Assembly: GCA_905236675.1 (NCBI GenBank)
Contig: CAJOND010000019.1
Coordinates: 1-34,962, forward strand
From: Candidatus Rifleibacteriota bacterium
GTDB lineage: Bacteria; Muiribacteriota; Ozemobacteria; Ozemobacterales; Ozemobacteraceae
Length of the DNA: 34,962 nucleotides
Reading direction: 5' to 3'
Both the position numbers and the translations under genes were made by a program. The notes beneath the pieces are model-generated. The model saw only the letters and a list, made by a program, of their open reading frames with translations. It ran no database searches and had not been told where the DNA came from. This document shows, piece by piece, positions 33,699 to 34,962 of this stretch. Position 1 is the first letter of the stretch. Every line of letters begins with the position of its first letter.

Positions 33699-33971
33699 TC
33701 AAAAACAACCTTTAAATAAAGACAAAACTAATAAAAAAACAAAACAAAAAAGCAAATTTAAAGGTAAATTAATTATAAAAGAGCCCAATGCACTAATACC
33801 AAATTCAAAAACTATTGGTACAAGCCAAATTAATAATAACAAACATAACAAAGGAATAATAACGTATTTAAATAAAAAAGAACCAATAGTTATAATTAGC
33901 CATCCTATAAAAAAGAAAAGCATTAAGCCAATAATTGTTTCTTTTACATCATTCCAATAATTATCTTTCAT
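33699..33971 (-). CDS. Small membrane protein convergent with cas2
   Basis: A 90-aa, strongly hydrophobic protein with about three membrane segments (about 12-34, 36-52, 66-86), beginning MKDNYWNDVKETIIGLMLFF and ending LFKGCF. AAGGAGG lies six nucleotides before the ATG, so it is very probably translated. Its stop is 30 nt from the cas2 stop. It lies downstream of the three-peptide operon on the same strand but beyond a terminator. Its place inside a CRISPR adaptation locus is notable. It has no recognised family. Confidence 0.7.
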   Translation of the reverse strand: MKDNYWNDVKETIIGLMLFFFIGWLIITIGSFLFKYVIIPLLCLLLLIWLVPIVFEFGISALGSFIINLPLNLLFCFVFLLVLSLFKGCF

Positions 33972-34128
33972 ATTTCCTCCTTGTTTAAAGAAATAAAATT
34001 ATTTTGCTATTCAAAATTTAAACAAAACCTGTTTTGCTAAAACCATTTTTACACACAATGATAATCTTGGAAATATCACTGTTTTATCTTATATTCACTC
34101 ATATATATTCTCTATATTTTCATTCATT

Positions 34129-34169
34129 CAAAAAAATAAAAAAGCCTGCTAAGTTTCCTCAACAGGCTT
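34129..34169 (-). terminator. Terminator of the three-peptide operon
   Basis: On the minus strand AAGCCTG (34169-34163), a 14-nt loop and CAGGCTT (34148-34142) lead into a T-tract (TTTTATTTTTT, down to about 34131). It lies 55 nt beyond the stop of the third peptide ORF and ends transcription coming from the leader side. Confidence 0.8.
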
Positions 34170-34224
34170 AAATAAATATTAAATAAAACTATATATCTCA
34201 AAATCAAACCCAAATCTTATATTC

Positions 34225-34368
34225 TTATTTTTTCTTATCATCTGTAAAATAATCGTATATATCCTTTCCAATAGAAACCACAGTAATTATAGTATTAATC
34301 GTATCAAGAACAGGAACACCAGTAGGAGGAACTTTTTTAGAAAATCTTGAAGTTTTTGCGATACTCAC
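34225..34368 (-). CDS. Third small peptide of the leader-linked operon, 47 aa or fewer
   Basis: From a GTG at 34368 the frame encodes 47 residues: a basic, Ser-rich start (SIAKTSRFSKKVPPTG), a hydrophobic stretch VPVLDTINTIITVVSIGKD and an acidic-basic end YDYFTDDKKK. GAAAGGTGGTGA (34376-34365), nearly the full anti-16S complement, overlaps the GTG; an in-frame ATC lies five nucleotides beyond the GGTGG and is the alternative start (44 aa shared core). It begins 9 nt after the second peptide. The middle could form an amphipathic helix. No function is known. Confidence 0.6.
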   Translation of the reverse strand: MSIAKTSRFSKKVPPTGVPVLDTINTIITVVSIGKDIYDYFTDDKKK

Positions 34369-34377
34369 CACCTTTCA

Positions 34378-34485
34378 TTATTTATTGAACTTATCAATCA
34401 GTTTAATGGTCTTATCGAGCGCGCCAGCAACCTTAGCACCAACTTCTAGAACATCCTTAACATCTTTGATAGTGATTTTTATCAC
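34378..34485 (-). CDS. Second small peptide of the leader-linked operon, 35 aa or fewer
   Basis: From a GTG at 34485 the frame encodes 35 residues with a strongly helical, amphipathic pattern: IKITIKDVKDVLEVGAKV, then AGALDKTIKLIDKFNK. It is Cys-free and lysine-rich, which resembles leaderless bacteriocins or membrane-active peptides in style only. GAAAGGCGGTGA (34493-34482) is an 11-of-12 near-perfect ribosome site that contains the GTG. An in-frame ATC at 34476 sits at the usual start distance. It starts 8 nt after peptide 1 stops. G-x-KV and I-K...D are shared with peptide 1. Confidence 0.65.
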   Translation of the reverse strand: MIKITIKDVKDVLEVGAKVAGALDKTIKLIDKFNK

Positions 34486-34493
34486 CGCCTTTC

Positions 34494-34604
34494 TTATCTG
34501 ATTATAATGATATCAGTATATTTTTTTATTTCTTCAACAACTTCAACTACCTTTGAACCCCAATCATTATCTCTTTTTTCGTCTTTATTTTTGATTTTTG
34601 TCAC
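34494..34604 (-). CDS. First small peptide of the leader-linked operon, 36 aa or fewer
   Basis: From a GTG at 34604 the frame encodes 36 residues: a charged start TKIKNKDEKRDNDWGS, then KVVEVVEEIKKYTDIIIIR, a likely amphipathic helix with a hydrophobic end. GAAAGAGGGTGA (34612-34601) is an 8-of-10 match to the Shine-Dalgarno consensus and overlaps the GTG; an in-frame ATC at 34595 is the alternative start. It is the first gene after the predicted minus-strand promoter in the CRISPR leader, with a 5' UTR near 100 nt. G-S-KVV aligns with G-A-KVA of peptide 2, hinting at duplication. Confidence 0.6.
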   Translation of the reverse strand: MTKIKNKDEKRDNDWGSKVVEVVEEIKKYTDIIIIR

Positions 34605-34717
34605 CCTCTTTCTTGTAAAATCAGAACTCCCAAAGTGGATCTAGGCTTTTGATTTGATTTTCAATGAACTTACTTACATTCTTTAAAAATAATATTTATA
34701 TAATCCATTCAAAAAAA

Positions 34718-34745
34718 ATCTTAAAAAATTACAAAAAGTGGTCAA
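34718..34745 (-). promoter_or_regulatory. Predicted promoter of the three-peptide operon
   Basis: On the minus strand TTGACC (34745-34740), 16-nt spacer, TAAGAT (34723-34718): 5/6 and 4/6 matches. The -35 lies inside a 13-bp arm (34735-34747) that recurs inverted around the -35 of the CRISPR array promoter. It points away from the array, toward the peptides. Confidence 0.5.
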
Positions 34746-34881
34746 CCTAAAGGACCCCTCGCAAAACCGCATTCTACCGTTTAGGTTAGCCATTTTTAGA
34801 TTGACTCTACAAGCGGGATTGCTCAATATGTGCCAAATTCGCACATTTTTTTAGAAAATTTTTAGGGGGGTTGACCACTTT
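34735..34881. repeat. Perfect 13-bp inverted repeat carrying both divergent -35 boxes
   Basis: AAAGTGGTCAACC (34735-34747) and GGTTGACCACTTT (34869-34881) are exact reverse complements, 121 nt apart. Each arm holds a TTGACC -35 reading outward. A second stem inside the left part pairs 34740-34751 with 34780-34791 (10 of 12). Confidence 0.85.
34828..34852 (+). terminator. Small hairpin with T7 tail inside the leader
   Basis: ATGTGC (34828-34833), a 7-nt loop and GCACAT (34841-34846), followed by a run of T to 34852. It would stop upstream transcription just before the array promoter at 34871. Confidence 0.6.
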
Positions 34882-34899
34882 AGCCTTTTAGAGTATGAT
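34871..34899 (+). promoter_or_regulatory. CRISPR array promoter
   Basis: TTGACC (34871-34876), 17-nt spacer, TATGAT (34894-34899), each 5/6. Initiation near 34906 would start the pre-crRNA about 19 nt before the first repeat. Confidence 0.75.
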
Positions 34900-34924
34900 A
34901 AATACAAGCTTGAAAAAGCCTACC

Positions 34925-34962
34925 GTTCGAACGGTATTACCCCATTCTCGGGGATTGAAACA
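34925..34962 (+). CRISPR. First repeat of a CRISPR array (continues beyond the window)
   Basis: A 37-nt candidate repeat (34925-34961) starts GTTCGAACGG and ends in ATTGAAAC, the common 8-nt 5' handle of type I and III crRNAs. It contains an internal stem CCCC-ATTCTC-GGGG (34940-34953). It follows cas1, cas2, a leader and a promoter in the expected order. Only this first copy and one following base are present, so the repeat length and the spacers cannot be verified here. Confidence 0.82.

Larger units (their letters stand above)
34748..34924 (+). promoter_or_regulatory. CRISPR leader
   Basis: About 177 nt directly 5' of the first repeat, less AT-rich than the flanking intergenic DNA. It contains ACCCCTCGCAAAACCGC (34754-34770), the direct repeat CTACCGTT (34774-34781, recurring at 34920-34927 at the array edge), a hairpin terminator and the array promoter. 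Leaders guide Cas1-Cas2 to the first repeat. Confidence 0.7.

Noticed and set aside
34640..34711. Fourth short frame upstream of peptide 1 (ATG at about 34711, or ending LDPLWEF)
   Set aside because: The ATG frame stops after 12 codons, and the longer frame has no start codon with a ribosome site.
34801..34829. Second promoter inside the leader (TTGACT plus CAATAT)
   Set aside because: The -35 is good but the -10 matches only two of six positions; the promoter at 34871 is far better.
34740..34830. CreTA-like or tracrRNA-like element in the leader
   Set aside because: I looked for a degenerate copy of the array repeat between cas2 and the array and saw none; only CTACCGTT is shared, too short to support such a call.

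Overview
This is an AT-rich bacterial window of about 35 kb. The organism is probably didermic: there are several signal peptides, at least one clear lipobox (16036-21783) and many TPR proteins. No rRNA, tRNA or other taxonomic marker is present. The mix of long-form L25, CarD, numerous TPR proteins, a long Ig-like/GLUG lipoprotein and a LuxE/LuxC-like pair would fit several poorly cultured AT-rich lineages, and I cannot name one.

Layout. 1-1365 (minus): an acyl-protein synthetase (LuxE-like) followed by the start of a LuxC-like reductase. 1603-7567 (plus): a dynamin-like GTPase, ribosomal protein L25, a CarD-family regulator, two overlapping TPR genes and a 49-aa protein. 7617-8429 (minus): a seven-TPR protein. 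8595-15716: an accessory cluster in which two TerB-like proteins sit among five paralogous membrane proteins. The paralogues have hydrophobic N-terminal halves and polar, repeat-rich tails carrying GN-x-E repeats and a terminal QI-x-Y motif. The last two paralogues each need a -1 shift at a T7/T8 tract, and the last also has an in-frame stop that looks like a 3-nt deletion. 16036-21783: a 1915-aa lipoprotein with five alternating pairs of Ig-like units and GLUG-like repeats. 21846-25029 (minus): two TPR genes, the upstream one with a possible -1 slippery site at its 3' end, then a tail-anchored protein and an AIM24/TIGR00266 protein behind a strong promoter. 25128-29050 (minus): an apparent operon of a 795-aa unknown protein, a small membrane protein, RuvC and an orphan sugar-type ABC permease. 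29358-31822 (minus): a uracil-DNA glycosylase-family protein and an exported phospholipase D-like protein, separated by a GC-rich multi-hairpin element.

32068-34962 is a CRISPR adaptation region: cas1, cas2, a leader and the first repeat of an array that runs out of the window. No effector cas genes are visible. Between cas2 and the leader, on the minus strand, lies the most unusual locus: three tandem ORFs of 36, 35 and 47 codons. Each is preceded by a near-consensus Shine-Dalgarno and each lacks an ATG. Their predicted promoter diverges from the CRISPR array promoter, and the two -35 boxes are embedded in the two arms of a perfect 13-bp inverted repeat. This suggests a co-regulated peptide operon built into the CRISPR leader; its function is unknown.

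All calls come from reading the sequence by eye. Family names are motif-based, and no database comparison was made.
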